A DNA stretch of 64,000 nt from an uncultured Streptococcus sp. (GTDB taxonomy: Bacteria; Bacillota; Bacilli; Lactobacillales; Streptococcaceae), in contig NZ_CABFMF010000079.1 of the NCBI RefSeq assembly GCF_901875575.1, forward strand, positions 4,127 through 68,126, written 5' to 3'. Each line of letters starts with the position of its first letter. The first letter of the stretch is position 1. The translations under genes were made by a program, and so were the position numbers. Below the pieces are notes generated by a model. That model worked only from the letters and a program-made list of their open reading frames with translations, ran no database searches and was not told the origin of the DNA. This document shows positions 1 to 8,865 of the stretch, piece by piece.

Positions 1-1102
1 TTCCTTTTGATCCTTTATCATCGTAGTTGTCAACAGTTTTCACAACACCGTCAGCCTTATAAAGTTGTCCCACGACAATCGGTTTTTTAAGCTCTGGTGA
101 GCTAGAATCAGTTGGATACCCGATAGTACTAATTGGATCACCAGGTTTGTAATCTTTATTATCTGCTAGTGGTACGAAGGTTGCAGATTTATTTGGACTA
201 GCTATTTGAAGTGGGACAGGAGCTACAACAGCAGCTAAATCATTTTGATAGCCTTTGCCAAATTCTTTCTTATTCCAAAAATGAATATCTTCTTCTTTAA
301 ATAAAGTCGTATTACCTGTTACAGGTTGAGAATTGCGAACGGGAGCATTTGAACCCAAGTTATAATAAAACTTGGCAGAATTTCCACCACGGATATGACC
401 TTCTTTAGTATCACGATTAGGTTCTAAAAAGTTGTGAGCGACCGTCAAAATGACATTTGGTGCTACAAAAATACCAGAACCAGAAACAATATAACGTTGG
501 GAACCACCATTGTAGATGGTGTAAATCATACTAGCAGCAGTTGCCGGTTGGCCTTCGTAAGGAATATGTTTCAGATCAAGACCACCGTTGACAATGGCAC
601 GATTGCTATTTTCAGGTTCTTTTGGAACATCTTCTTTATTTTTGAGGATGCTTTCTGTGTTTACTTTAGGACTATCCTTTTTCTCTACGATTGCTGTAGT
701 ATCTAAGTTTTTCACTGGCGTGTCAGGATAAGCCTGATCGTTTATTTCTTCAGGAAGTAAATCAGCAGTTTGACTGTCCGTTGTTGCTTTTTCTTTCTCT
801 AGTTGAGCAGTGTGAGTGTTTGTCACAGATTTTTCTTCAACTGGTTTAGTTACTTCCTCATTTTTCCCTGTCTCCTGAGGGTTGGCGAGCCCAGTGTTTT
901 CAGTTTTTACACCTTCTGTTGTTCTACCTGAATCTGGAAATTTTTCTACATTTTGTGGACTGCCAGTAGAATCTACTCTTGCTTCTTCAGCTAGCGCTGT
1001 TCCAGAAGCAAAGAAAGCGAGTCCAACTATAACCGAAGCAACTCCAACGGTTAATTTTCTGATGCTAAAAGTTTGTCCTTTTTCAAAAAGGTATCGATTC
1101 AT
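1..1102 (-). CDS. Secreted V8/trypsin-like serine peptidase with YSIRK signal (partial)
   Basis: The reading frame starts at ATG 1102 behind an AGGAG ribosome site and stays open to the window edge, so the C-terminus is missing. Residues 1-38 form a YSIRK-type export signal (FSIRK at 12-16, cleavage after TALA). A Lys/Glu/Thr-rich linker follows to about residue 180. Then comes a chymotrypsin-fold domain with the catalytic histidine in LTVAHNF (His223) and a probable catalytic aspartate in NDLAAVV (Asp288). The serine motif (GxSGG) would lie beyond the window. Chemistry is inferred from this S1-type pattern: a cell-surface or secreted endopeptidase of glutamyl-endopeptidase type. The substrate is unknown. 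Whether it carries a sorting signal or choline-binding repeats cannot be seen. Confidence 0.8.
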   Translation of the reverse strand, partial: MNRYLFEKGQTFSIRKLTVGVASVIVGLAFFASGTALAEEARVDSTGSPQNVEKFPDSGRTTEGVKTENTGLANPQETGKNEEVTKPVEEKSVTNTHTAQLEKEKATTDSQTADLLPEEINDQAYPDTPVKNLDTTAIVEKKDSPKVNTESILKNKEDVPKEPENSNRAIVNGGLDLKHIPYEGQPATAASMIYTIYNGGSQRYIVSGSGIFVAPNVILTVAHNFLEPNRDTKEGHIRGGNSAKFYYNLGSNAPVRNSQPVTGNTTLFKEEDIHFWNKKEFGKGYQNDLAAVVAPVPLQIASPNKSATFVPLADNKDYKPGDPISTIGYPTDSSSPELKKPIVVGQLYKADGVVKTVDNYDDKGSKG

Positions 1103-1218
1103 AATATACTCCTAGTCTGAATAAAGACAGTCAGCTACTGTCTGAGCCCAAGTTTTACTTGGAAACGATATGATTTAGAAATAAATAAGATTTGCTAGTT
1201 TGACTATAGCCTCCTGGT

Positions 1219-1232
1219 TTTAAGCGCTTTCA
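1219..1232 (-). promoter_or_regulatory. Possible cre (CcpA) site upstream of the serine peptidase
   Basis: On the minus strand the sequence TGAAAGCGCTTAAA is a near match to the catabolite-responsive element consensus TGnAAnCGnTTnCA. It lies about 120 bases before the peptidase start. A weak -10 candidate (TATAGT) lies just downstream at about 1202-1208. Control by carbon source is an inference from the motif only. Confidence 0.45.
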
Positions 1233-1705
1233 TTTTATAAGAAAAATTAAATTAGCTATTTTATGAATTAAAATGAGCTAAAATTCTTAACGTAACAAAT
1301 ATACTAAATAATTCAAAAAAAAGCAAGAGGAAAAATCAAAAAGAAGGGCTGTAGAAACAATTTTTTATAAGTAAAATGGATATTTTCATGGAAGAAATTT
1401 GATATGAATAAAAAGTTAAAAGTCTTGGGACATAAGATTTTCTTTTATAGATAGTTTAGTAAAAATTGGAGAGTAGGCAGAAGTGTTTCCACCTCCTACT
1501 AAAAAAGGTATGATGACTTCTTTTTGAACGTATATTAGACTTATATTGTATATTCTGGTATTTTAAAGGCTTGTTTGATTCAACAATTCCAAAGAATCAA
1601 AATCGACGACTGAAAGCTTATAACCATGAATCATTTAGACAAAATGCACTACAAAAAGGCCGAGCCCCCATTTCTAACTATCAAAAAAACAGTTGACAAA
1701 GAGCC
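1233..1705. other. Intergenic stretch with no intact gene
   Basis: AT-rich DNA between the peptidase promoter and the IS remnant. A short plus-strand frame at about 1570-1695 stays open and reads like the tail of a degraded protein, but it has no start or ribosome site. I see no RNA gene here. The left end of the insertion sequence probably lies in the right part of this stretch. Confidence 0.4.
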
Positions 1706-1744
1706 AAAAAACGAGCATTCCCGTAGTTGGAGATACTCGTTTTC
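1706..1744. terminator. Hairpin at the left end of the IS remnant
   Basis: AAAAACGAG (1706-1715) pairs with CTCGTTTT (1736-1743) around a 20-base loop. It sits just before the transposase start, where many insertion sequences carry a stem that blocks inward transcription. No long T run follows, so efficiency is unclear. Confidence 0.4.
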
Positions 1745-1792
1745 TTATGTCATGGTTTATAATTAAAATAAGAACAAAACAATTAGAAAGCC

Positions 1793-3427
1793 ATGACAAT
1801 GTATAAAGATTATAACACAAATCAGTTAAGTTTGGAAGTAAATCTTGCCTACGATATTCCAACAACTCATGAAGCGAAAATGATCAGCCTCTTTGTGAAC
1901 AATAGCCCTAGCCAAGTGTTGCTGGAAGAGACATCTCACACTGATCGTCTTGCCTTTCATCCATCCATGCTCATGAAGATGACACTGTTCGCTTATGCTC
2001 GTCAAGTGGTCTCTGGACGTAAAATTATTCAAATGAACGAGAAAGTTATTCCAATGAAATGGTTGAGTCAGGATACCTATGTTAGCTATAAAACGATTAA
2101 TAACTTCCGCTCCATTAAACATGCTAACAACTTAATCAAAACTGCTTTTATTTACTTCACCTTGCTTATGCGTGAGAACGAGATGATTGAGGATGAGTCC
2201 TTGTTCATTGATGGAACAAACCTAGAAGCTAATGCGAATCTCTATTCTTTCACTTGGAAAAGAGTTGTTGAGAAATATGAAACGGCCTTGAATGAGGAAA
2301 TCTCCCAGCTCTATGATTAGCTGATTCAAGAATGAATAAATCTCGCCTTATCTAAAGAAGAACGGGAGACCAGTCAGGGATTGGAAGAGCTACTAGAAAA
2401 AATGGAGGCTGCCTTAGCTGAATTAGAACAAACTATTGAAAAAATCCTAAAGTGATAAAGGGTAGGTCTGCCAATAGACAAAAACGCTGTCTGATAAAGA
2501 AAATCCGTAAGCAATTAAAGGATGATTTCCTTCCTCGTAAACAGGGAAATGAAGAAGCTAGAAAAATTTTAGAAGACTTCAACTCTTTCTCAAAGACAGA
2601 TCATGATCCCAGTCTTATGAGGATGAAGGAAAACCCTATTCAAAATGAGCAACTTAAACCTGGATATAATGTCCAAACGGATACTGATGGTCAGTATGCC
2701 CTTGATTTTGATACCTTTCTAAATCCAACAGATACTCGCACTCTGAAGCCCTTCTTCCAATCGATTCACCTCCTAGACTTATTCAAATATATTATCTAGA
2801 TACAGGTTATAGCAACGAAGAAAATTATTGTTTTATCATTGATGAATTGGAAAAGACGCCTCTTATTCCCTATACATACCATGTATCCGAAGGAGTTGAT
2901 TAAAAAGTACCAGACGAGCACATATAATCCAATAAACTGGGAATATCTTGAGGATACAGATCCGTTTATAAGCCCGACGGTGTAGTTGATTCCTTTAAGA
3001 ATTACTCTAGTCGAACTGACAAGTATGATTTTCAACGTGATTTCAAGATTTATGGAGCTGATAAAGTTCAAGACACTCCTAAGTTAAAACAGTTAACTAA
3101 AACAGATAGTGGAAATCAGAAACAAATCCATTATAATCCAATTTGGAATTACTTTAAGGAACTCCTTAAGCAAACATTACATAGTGACGACGGCTCTCGA
3201 ATCTATGCCAAACGGAAAATCGATGTTGAACCCGTTCCTGATAGATTGAAGAGTATTTTTGGCGTGCTCAGATTTCATGTTAGAGGCGAGCAAGCTGTCT
3301 TAACTGAGATAGGATTCTTCTTTATGAGCATGAATCTCATTAAATTGGCCAAGAATCTATCATCTAGAACATCAACTATTCAAAAACCACACAGTGTTTT
3401 TACTTTCCTACTATACGAAAAAATCGT
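1793..3427 (+). pseudogene. IS1182-family transposase, decayed
   Basis: The first 175 codons (from ATG 1793) read as the N-terminal part of an IS1182-type transposase. They include the stretch around SLFIDGTNLEANAN, typical for the first catalytic aspartate of this DDE family. The frame then breaks at a TAG (2318-2320) and a nearby TGA. It resumes through 2338-2799, including the family-typical stretch FSKTDHDPSLMRMKENP. After a further stop it continues in pieces to about 3427, with FGVLRFHVRGEQAV and a C-terminal SMNLIKLAKNLS. At least four stops or frameshifts are present, so it cannot encode a working enzyme. Full-length family members are roughly 450-550 residues. I could not define the terminal inverted repeats. 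Confidence 0.85.
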
Positions 3428-3439
3428 TTTTTATTTCTT

Positions 3440-4735
3440 TTATTCTAATCCAAGACGCTCAAAGATATCATCCACTCGTTTAGTGTAATAAACTGGGTTG
3501 AAAATTTCGTCAATTTCTTCTTGTGTAAGACGTGATGTTACTTCTGGATCTGCCTCAAGGAGCGGTTTAAAGTTCACTTGGTTATCCCATGAGTAGGCTG
3601 TTTTTGGTTGCACTAAGTCATATGCTTGTTCCCGAGTCATACCTTTTTCAATCAAAGTCAACATAGCACGCTGGCTAAAAATAAGCCCGAATGTTGAGTG
3701 CATGTTGCGAATCATGTTTTCTGGGAAGACCGTCAAGTTCTTGACGATATTTCCAAAACGGTTAAGCATGTAGTCAATCAAAATGGTTGTATCTGGTGTG
3801 ATGATACGCTCAGCTGATGAGTGTGAAATGTCACGTTCGTGCCAGAGAGCTACGTTTTCATAGGCTGTAATCATGTGACCACGGATAACACGCGCCAGAC
3901 CTGTCATGTTTTCAGAACCAATCGGGTTGCGTTTGTGAGGCATTGCTGAAGACCCTTTTTGCCCTTTAGCAAAGAACTCTTCCACTTCGCGTTGTTCTGA
4001 TTTTTGCAAACCACGGATCTCCGTTGCCATACGCTCGATAGAAGTTGCGATGCTAGCAAGAACTGCAAAGTACTCAGCGTGAAGGTCACGAGGAAGCACC
4101 TGTGTAGAGATTTCTTGAGCACGAATACCCAATTTGTCGCAGACGTATTGCTCTACGAATGGTGGGATGTTGGCAAAGTTACCAACAGCACCAGAAATCT
4201 TACCAGCTTCCACACCAGCAGCCGCATGCTCGAAACGCTCGATATTGCGCTTCATTTCGCTATACCAAGTCGCCAATTTAAGACCAAAAGTTGTAGGCTC
4301 AGCGTGCACACCGTGGGTACGACCCATCATGATGGTGAACTTGTGCTCCTTAGCCTTATCAGCGATGATGTTGGTGAAGTTTTCAAGGTCACGACGAATG
4401 ATGTCGTTGGCCTGCTTGTAGAGATAACCGTAGGCCGTATCCACCACGTCGGTAGAAGTCAAACCATAGTGGACCCACTTTCGCTCTTCACCAAGCGTCT
4501 CAGAAACCGCACGCGTGAAAGCCACCACATCGTGGCGCGTCTCCTCTTCAATTTCCAAAATACGGTCGATGTCAAAGTCCGCTTTCTCGCGAATCAAAGC
4601 CACATCTTCCTTAGGGATTTCCCCCAACTCAGCCCATGCCTCGTCAGCCAAGATTTCCACCTCAAGCCAAGCACGGTATTTATTTTCTTCACTCCAAATA
4701 TTCGCCATCTCAGGGCGAGAGTAACGGTTGATCAT
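3440..4735 (-). CDS. purB: Adenylosuccinate lyase
   Basis: 431 residues, the usual family length. It belongs to the fumarase/aspartase superfamily and carries the signature [10 protein letters not shown] (residues about 263-272), which includes the mobile catalytic serine loop. It catalyses two cytosolic steps: SAICAR to AICAR plus fumarate, and adenylosuccinate to AMP plus fumarate. It is the last gene of the purine run. It is separated from the accessory HEPN gene upstream by a GC-richer 158-base spacer, and the IS remnant lies directly downstream. The start at 4735 ([10 protein letters not shown]) matches streptococcal PurB from memory. Confidence 0.97.
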   Translation of the reverse strand: MINRYSRPEMANIWSEENKYRAWLEVEILADEAWAELGEIPKEDVALIREKADFDIDRILEIEEETRHDVVAFTRAVSETLGEERKWVHYGLTSTDVVDTAYGYLYKQANDIIRRDLENFTNIIADKAKEHKFTIMMGRTHGVHAEPTTFGLKLATWYSEMKRNIERFEHAAAGVEAGKISGAVGNFANIPPFVEQYVCDKLGIRAQEISTQVLPRDLHAEYFAVLASIATSIERMATEIRGLQKSEQREVEEFFAKGQKGSSAMPHKRNPIGSENMTGLARVIRGHMITAYENVALWHERDISHSSAERIITPDTTILIDYMLNRFGNIVKNLTVFPENMIRNMHSTFGLIFSQRAMLTLIEKGMTREQAYDLVQPKTAYSWDNQVNFKPLLEADPEVTSRLTQEEIDEIFNPVYYTKRVDDIFERLGLE

Positions 4736-4893
4736 AGTTAAGATACCAAGGACGACCAGAAAGCGACTGAATTTTAGGAACCCAACGCAGGATGCTTACA
4801 TCCCAGGCGGGTTATCTAAATTCCGAGCTTTCCGTCCGGGTTCAGTTACGCTGAAATCTGGTGACCTTTCCTTTCTAGTTAGTTATAGTCTAT
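4736..4893 (-). other. GC-richer structured spacer before purB
   Basis: This spacer differs in composition from the AT-rich gene upstream of it. It contains short inverted repeats, for example TTCAG/CTGAA around 4842-4856 and GGATG/CATCC around 4792-4806. Parts of its minus-strand sequence, such as the GCATCC...GGGTTCCTAAAATTC stretch, resemble the paired elements in the purD-purE spacer. I find no clear promoter. It may be a divergent copy of the same intergenic element, or a leader of purB. Confidence 0.4.
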
Positions 4894-5745
4894 TCAAAAG
4901 ATATTTTCTTCTAATTCAGCCATATATTTTTGAAATAAATCCATAAATATATTATCAATAAGCACAAGTATAAAAAACCAGACAAAAAAATTTCGTGAAC
5001 TATCACTTTCATTTTGAAGGGCTTTTAGTGATGGCAAGTTATCTTGGTATGATAAGGTATTATGCGCTAATTTATTCCTATTATCATATAATTCTTCATA
5101 TTTAATTTTTAAGTTCAACTCTGTGTTAATATAAAAAGATGATATATTATTTTCATACTTCTCTAACTGTTTTTTATAAGCTTTTTCCCCTTTTTCATTT
5201 GTCAAATCATATTTTGATTCATCTGGTTCCTTAGGTTCTTTTGGTAAATCTTCAAATAACTTATCATTATTCATAAGAAACTGCTCTGTATTTGTTATGA
5301 CATTTCCAACGAAGTAATTAAACTTTTTTTGAGTCCAAGTTGCCAAACCAGAGTTTGAAAAAATGTTTTTTATACCTTCTAACGAATCATCAATTAATTT
5401 CTGCTTATCAATATCACTAATATCAAATTTTTTATTAAGTGACATTATTAAACTAGTCAAGCGCTGGTAGATTGCTGATTTAGCTTTATAACTTGAATAT
5501 TCTCCTAAATTATCTTTATTTTGCAAAAGAATACGACGATATTCATAATCATATGTCGCCATTTCCCACGCGATACATTTCATTTTCTGCTCTTGAAAAC
5601 CTGTCATCTTTAAAAATAAAGAATTCATAATATACTCAGATAAAGCATAGGTTTCTATACCATTACCAATAACATAGCTTGCAGCAACTGCTTCTTTCAG
5701 AACGGTAGTTATTGGTGTAAAAATAAATGCTTTATGATTACTCAT
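4894..5745 (-). CDS. HEPN-like protein (RNKLAH motif), partner of DUF262 protein
   Basis: 283 residues, mostly helical by composition. Near the C-terminus is YDNRNKLAHNT, where Arg223 and His228 form the R-x4-H motif of HEPN-superfamily RNases. A hydrophobic stretch, NFFVWFFILVLIDNIF, follows. A charged Pro/Glu/Lys-rich linker lies at about 165-200. The start overlaps the stop of the DUF262 gene by four bases (ATGA), so the two are translationally coupled. HEPN proteins paired with DUF262 proteins are described in toxin-antitoxin and anti-phage contexts. I infer an effector RNase or a regulator, not a metabolic enzyme. The gene is AT-rich compared with the pur genes, which suggests horizontal origin. 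Confidence 0.7.
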   Translation of the reverse strand: MSNHKAFIFTPITTVLKEAVAASYVIGNGIETYALSEYIMNSLFLKMTGFQEQKMKCIAWEMATYDYEYRRILLQNKDNLGEYSSYKAKSAIYQRLTSLIMSLNKKFDISDIDKQKLIDDSLEGIKNIFSNSGLATWTQKKFNYFVGNVITNTEQFLMNNDKLFEDLPKEPKEPDESKYDLTNEKGEKAYKKQLEKYENNISSFYINTELNLKIKYEELYDNRNKLAHNTLSYQDNLPSLKALQNESDSSRNFFVWFFILVLIDNIFMDLFQKYMAELEENIF

Positions 5746-6920
5746 TTTATATACCTACTGTAAATCTCATAAGATCTTTGAATTCTATTTCTTAAATGCA
5801 TCAAAGCATTTGGATTCTTAGTATGTTTCATGTCACTTTTAAATGATTGAATTTCGTCTTTCAAATCTAGAACTAAATTATCTATAGATTCAATATCCAG
5901 TTTCTTACTTTCAAAGATAGTATACTTTAACAAACCAAAAGCAACTAAATCTATATCAATAATTGAAGTTAAAACTATTTGATTAGTTAGAACCCCCATA
6001 AATTCTCCGACTTCTTCTAATTTATTTGAATAGTCTTCTGCTGTTACATATTCTGGTAATGGAGAAAATAAATCGCTATCTTCACCATATGCAACAAAGT
6101 AAATGAATTCCTCATATAGCTTTTCCATTCTTCGAGCATATCCATAACCGACCTTATTTATATTGACTTTTTCTTCATAGTGAGATATTAAAGCAACATA
6201 ACGAACAAAGTCCATTTGCGCATCATTAATCCTAATTGTTTTACTAAATTCTGGTTCAAAAAAATCTACAAGACCATCTCTAAGAAAATACAGTGATTTT
6301 CTACTTTCCTGAGGAAGTAATGTTTCACCTTGGATATTTATGTTTCTAAACACAGAAGAATAATATCTTTGCTGTTCAGAGTAAAACTCATCAACACTCT
6401 CACTACCCGTAACTTGTGGGACAAGATAACAAAAACCAAGGTAATGTGAACGTAAAAATTCTAGACTAATTTCTGGAATCCTATCATAATTATCTTTTTT
6501 TATCTGTGAAAGTATTTGTTCTTTGCTGTTACCTTTCTCCGTTAGCTTCTTCAACGACCACTCTAAAATATTATCAAACTCATCAATATCTATTTCTGAA
6601 TCATTATCATCAATCAAGTTTGCAATTTTCTTTTTATATTTTTCTTTATTCGGAAAAATACCTAAGAAGCTAAGAAAAATACTAGTCAAACGTTGTTGCC
6701 CATCCAAAATTAAATTTTCACGTTCTGTTCCCTTATCATAAGAACCAATAGTAACTGGTGGTACAAATTCATTTTTTCGTATACTATCAATTAATTTCTC
6801 TGTTTTCTCCTTATCCCAAACAAATAATCTCTGATAATCTGGAAGAATGATATTTTTTTTCAAAATTAAATTCATCCAATGTTCTAAAGTATATTCACCA
6901 TAGTATACTTTACTCTCCAT
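5742..6920 (-). CDS. DUF262 (GmrSD N-domain/ParB-like) protein
   Basis: 392 residues from ATG 6920. This start is chosen because AAGGAG lies eight bases upstream and the codon falls right behind the purK stop; an in-frame ATG at 6971 lies inside purK without support. The N-terminal domain shows the two DUF262 hallmarks: LPDYQRLFVW (residues 26-35) and ILDGQQRLTS (71-80). The DGQQR motif resembles the ParB/sulfiredoxin nucleotide-binding fold used by GmrSD-type restriction proteins. The helical C-terminal half has no motif I recognise. It is coupled to purK upstream and to the HEPN gene downstream. The likely role is nucleotide-dependent defence or conflict, by analogy with the family. The AT-rich codons suggest acquisition. 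Confidence 0.8.
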   Translation of the reverse strand: MESKVYYGEYTLEHWMNLILKKNIILPDYQRLFVWDKEKTEKLIDSIRKNEFVPPVTIGSYDKGTERENLILDGQQRLTSIFLSFLGIFPNKEKYKKKIANLIDDNDSEIDIDEFDNILEWSLKKLTEKGNSKEQILSQIKKDNYDRIPEISLEFLRSHYLGFCYLVPQVTGSESVDEFYSEQQRYYSSVFRNINIQGETLLPQESRKSLYFLRDGLVDFFEPEFSKTIRINDAQMDFVRYVALISHYEEKVNINKVGYGYARRMEKLYEEFIYFVAYGEDSDLFSPLPEYVTAEDYSNKLEEVGEFMGVLTNQIVLTSIIDIDLVAFGLLKYTIFESKKLDIESIDNLVLDLKDEIQSFKSDMKHTKNPNALMHLRNRIQRSYEIYSRYIK

Positions 6921-6921
6921 A

Positions 6922-8013
6922 CTAAAACTCCTTCCCTTCCCCAAACTCTCCCACACTATCCGGCACATCACTAAACAAAGTCACATGTCCCATCTTGCGG
7001 TTGTGCTTCGCTTCTATTTTACCATACATGTGGAGGTGGGCGCTTGGATTTTCTGTGACATATTTTTCAGCAGCTTCGACATGCTGGCCGAGAACATTGA
7101 GCATGACTGCTGGTGCATGTAGTTTGATGGCTGGTAATGGTGCGCCCAGAACACCCAGAATATGGGTATCGAATTGCGAGAAGTCGCAGGCTTCGATAGA
7201 GTAGTGTCCAGAGTTATGCGGACGTGGGGCAATCTCATTGACAATAATGTCATCAGCAGTCGCAAACATTTCCACACAGAGGGTCCCAGACAAGTTGAGT
7301 TGTTCTGCGATTCGCACTGCCATAGTTTTAGCCTTGTCAGCTAGACTTGTTGAAATGCGAGCAGGCACGATAGTCTTAGACAAGATATTGTTACGATGGA
7401 TATTTTCCTGAACTGGGAAAACTGTCACATCCTTGCCATTCCCTGACACGATGACAGAGATTTCAAGGTCAAAATTAACAAATTCTTCCAAAACACAGTC
7501 TGCAGAATCCGCTAGCGTATAGGCTTCTTCCAAGTCTGCTTCTGAGCGAATGACCTTTTGTCCATGCCCATCGTAGCCACCAGTCGCAGTCTTGAGGACA
7601 TAGTTTTTGGACAGGTCAATCTCCGCCAAGTCTTGGCTAGAATTCACAACCTTGTAAGGTGCCACAGTGACTTGAGCCTTGTTTGAAAGAAAGTCCTTTT
7701 CAAAGATACGGTTTTGAGAAATGCGTAGCAGGTCTGTCCCTTGAGGGAGTTGTCCATCCTTGATGACAGCATCCAAACCGTCAGCATCGACATTTTCAAA
7801 CTCATAGGTGAGGACATCGCATCGCTCTGCCAACTGACGCAGAGCATCCACGTCATTATAAGGCGCCACAATGATTTCTGCCACGCGAGAGGCAGGGCAA
7901 TCCGCCGCAGGATCCAGCGCAATAACCTTGTGCCCCATGTAGATAGCAGAGATGGCCATCATCTGCCCTAGCTGACCGCCACCGATAATTCCGATTGTTT
8001 TAGATGAGCTCAT
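6922..8013 (-). CDS. purK: N5-carboxyaminoimidazole ribonucleotide synthase
   Basis: 363 residues from ATG 8013 ([17 protein letters not shown]). An AGAGGA site lies ahead, and the start overlaps the purE end by 14 bases. The N-terminal pre-ATP-grasp fold carries GGGQLGQM. The ATP-grasp core has [14 protein letters not shown], and the C-terminal part has [15 protein letters not shown]. It converts AIR, ATP and bicarbonate to N5-CAIR, the substrate of PurE. Its stop codon carries the ribosome site of the accessory DUF262 gene, so that pair is read as part of the purine message. Confidence 0.96.
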   Translation of the reverse strand: MSSSKTIGIIGGGQLGQMMAISAIYMGHKVIALDPAADCPASRVAEIIVAPYNDVDALRQLAERCDVLTYEFENVDADGLDAVIKDGQLPQGTDLLRISQNRIFEKDFLSNKAQVTVAPYKVVNSSQDLAEIDLSKNYVLKTATGGYDGHGQKVIRSEADLEEAYTLADSADCVLEEFVNFDLEISVIVSGNGKDVTVFPVQENIHRNNILSKTIVPARISTSLADKAKTMAVRIAEQLNLSGTLCVEMFATADDIIVNEIAPRPHNSGHYSIEACDFSQFDTHILGVLGAPLPAIKLHAPAVMLNVLGQHVEAAEKYVTENPSAHLHMYGKIEAKHNRKMGHVTLFSDVPDSVGEFGEGKEF

Positions 8014-8491
8014 TGGTAGAATCCTCTGCAATTTTTCCTTGTTCTTCTGCAAAATCTGCCAAAGCTGTCGCGATAGCCTGATCCTCTACTGAAAGGAGAC
8101 GGAGGGCAAAGAGGGCTGCGTTTGTCGCACCAGCTTCACCAATAGCCATGGTTGCGACTGGTACTCCACCTGGCATCTGAACGATAGAGTAAAGCGAATC
8201 CACGCCACTAAGAGCACGCGATTTAACAGGTACACCGATGACAGGAAGGGTTGTTTTAGCAGCTACCATTCCTGGCAAATGGGCTGCGCCTCCAGCACCT
8301 GCAATAATGACCTTAATCCCACGACTACGTGCTTCTTCAGCATGTTTGAACATAAGGTCAGGTGTGCGGTGGGCAGAAACAACTTTCTTTTCATAGGCTA
8401 CACCGAAGCGGTCGAGGACTTCGGCTGTTTTTTGCATGGTTGCCCAGTCGGATTTGGAGCCCATGATGATGGAAATTACTGGTTTAGTCAT
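8000..8491 (-). CDS. purE: N5-CAIR mutase, catalytic subunit
   Basis: 163 residues, normal length for class I PurE. The N-terminal [13 protein letters not shown] binds the substrate phosphate, and SAHRTPDLM carries the conserved active-site histidine. It converts N5-CAIR made by PurK to CAIR. The upstream spacer to purD is unusually long (374 bases) and structured, while the downstream purK overlaps it. Confidence 0.97.
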   Translation of the reverse strand: MTKPVISIIMGSKSDWATMQKTAEVLDRFGVAYEKKVVSAHRTPDLMFKHAEEARSRGIKVIIAGAGGAAHLPGMVAAKTTLPVIGVPVKSRALSGVDSLYSIVQMPGGVPVATMAIGEAGATNAALFALRLLSVEDQAIATALADFAEEQGKIAEDSTNELI

Positions 8492-8519
8492 AATTTTCCT
8501 TTTCTTTCCTTTCTTTTTT

Positions 8520-8860
8520 CAATCACCTTAAGTTGTGAGTTACGGCAGCAACCACCAAAGGTGTCTCATGCCTAAATTGGAAGCCCAAGGTCTTCCAATT
8601 TCCCTGAAGCCTTGGCTAACAAAGCCAAGCCTTCTTTCACAACGGCGGTGATTGTTCTATATTAGCTCGCTAACGCTCGCAAGGTTATGCGCCCATTAAC
8701 GTATTTTGTGAATTTTTTCTTTTTTTGATACTGGTCTTAGGTGGTGGGGACGTAAGCAAACCTTCGGTTTCATTCCTAAAATTTGAGCCTAAGGTCTCAA
8801 ATTTTCCCTAGTGACTATTATCTTAGTTTAGCTCACTTTCGCTCACTATGACAAATTTAT
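8520..8860 (-). repeat. Two diverged copies of a hairpin element between purD and purE
   Basis: Hairpin 1 is AAATTGGAAG (8574-8583) pairing with CTTCCAATTT (8592-8601). Hairpin 2 is AAAATTTGAG (8778-8787) pairing with CTCAAATTTT (8796-8805). The loops are nearly identical (CCCAAGGT and CCTAAGGT), and both stems are followed by TCCCT. The stem bases differ but remain paired, so they covary. Each is preceded by a smaller hairpin (CACC/GGTG; AAACC/GGTTT). A motif like TTAGCTCGCTAACGCTCGC or TTAGCTCACTTTCGCTCAC lies beyond each. A third stem at 8606-8634 is present only in copy 1. The whole stretch would be transcribed between purD and purE. Function unknown. Confidence 0.6.
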
Positions 8861-8865
8861 ATCTG

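Noticed and set aside
1674..1865. 63-codon minus-strand frame at the IS left end
   Set aside because: Opposite the transposase start and across a hairpin; no start signals.
4004..4741. 245-codon plus-strand frame opposite purB
   Set aside because: Antisense shadow of a strongly conserved enzyme; no start signals and no recognisable domain.
6921..6971. 17-residue N-terminal extension of the DUF262 protein
   Set aside because: It lies inside purK without a ribosome site; the ATG at 6920 has AAGGAG at proper distance.
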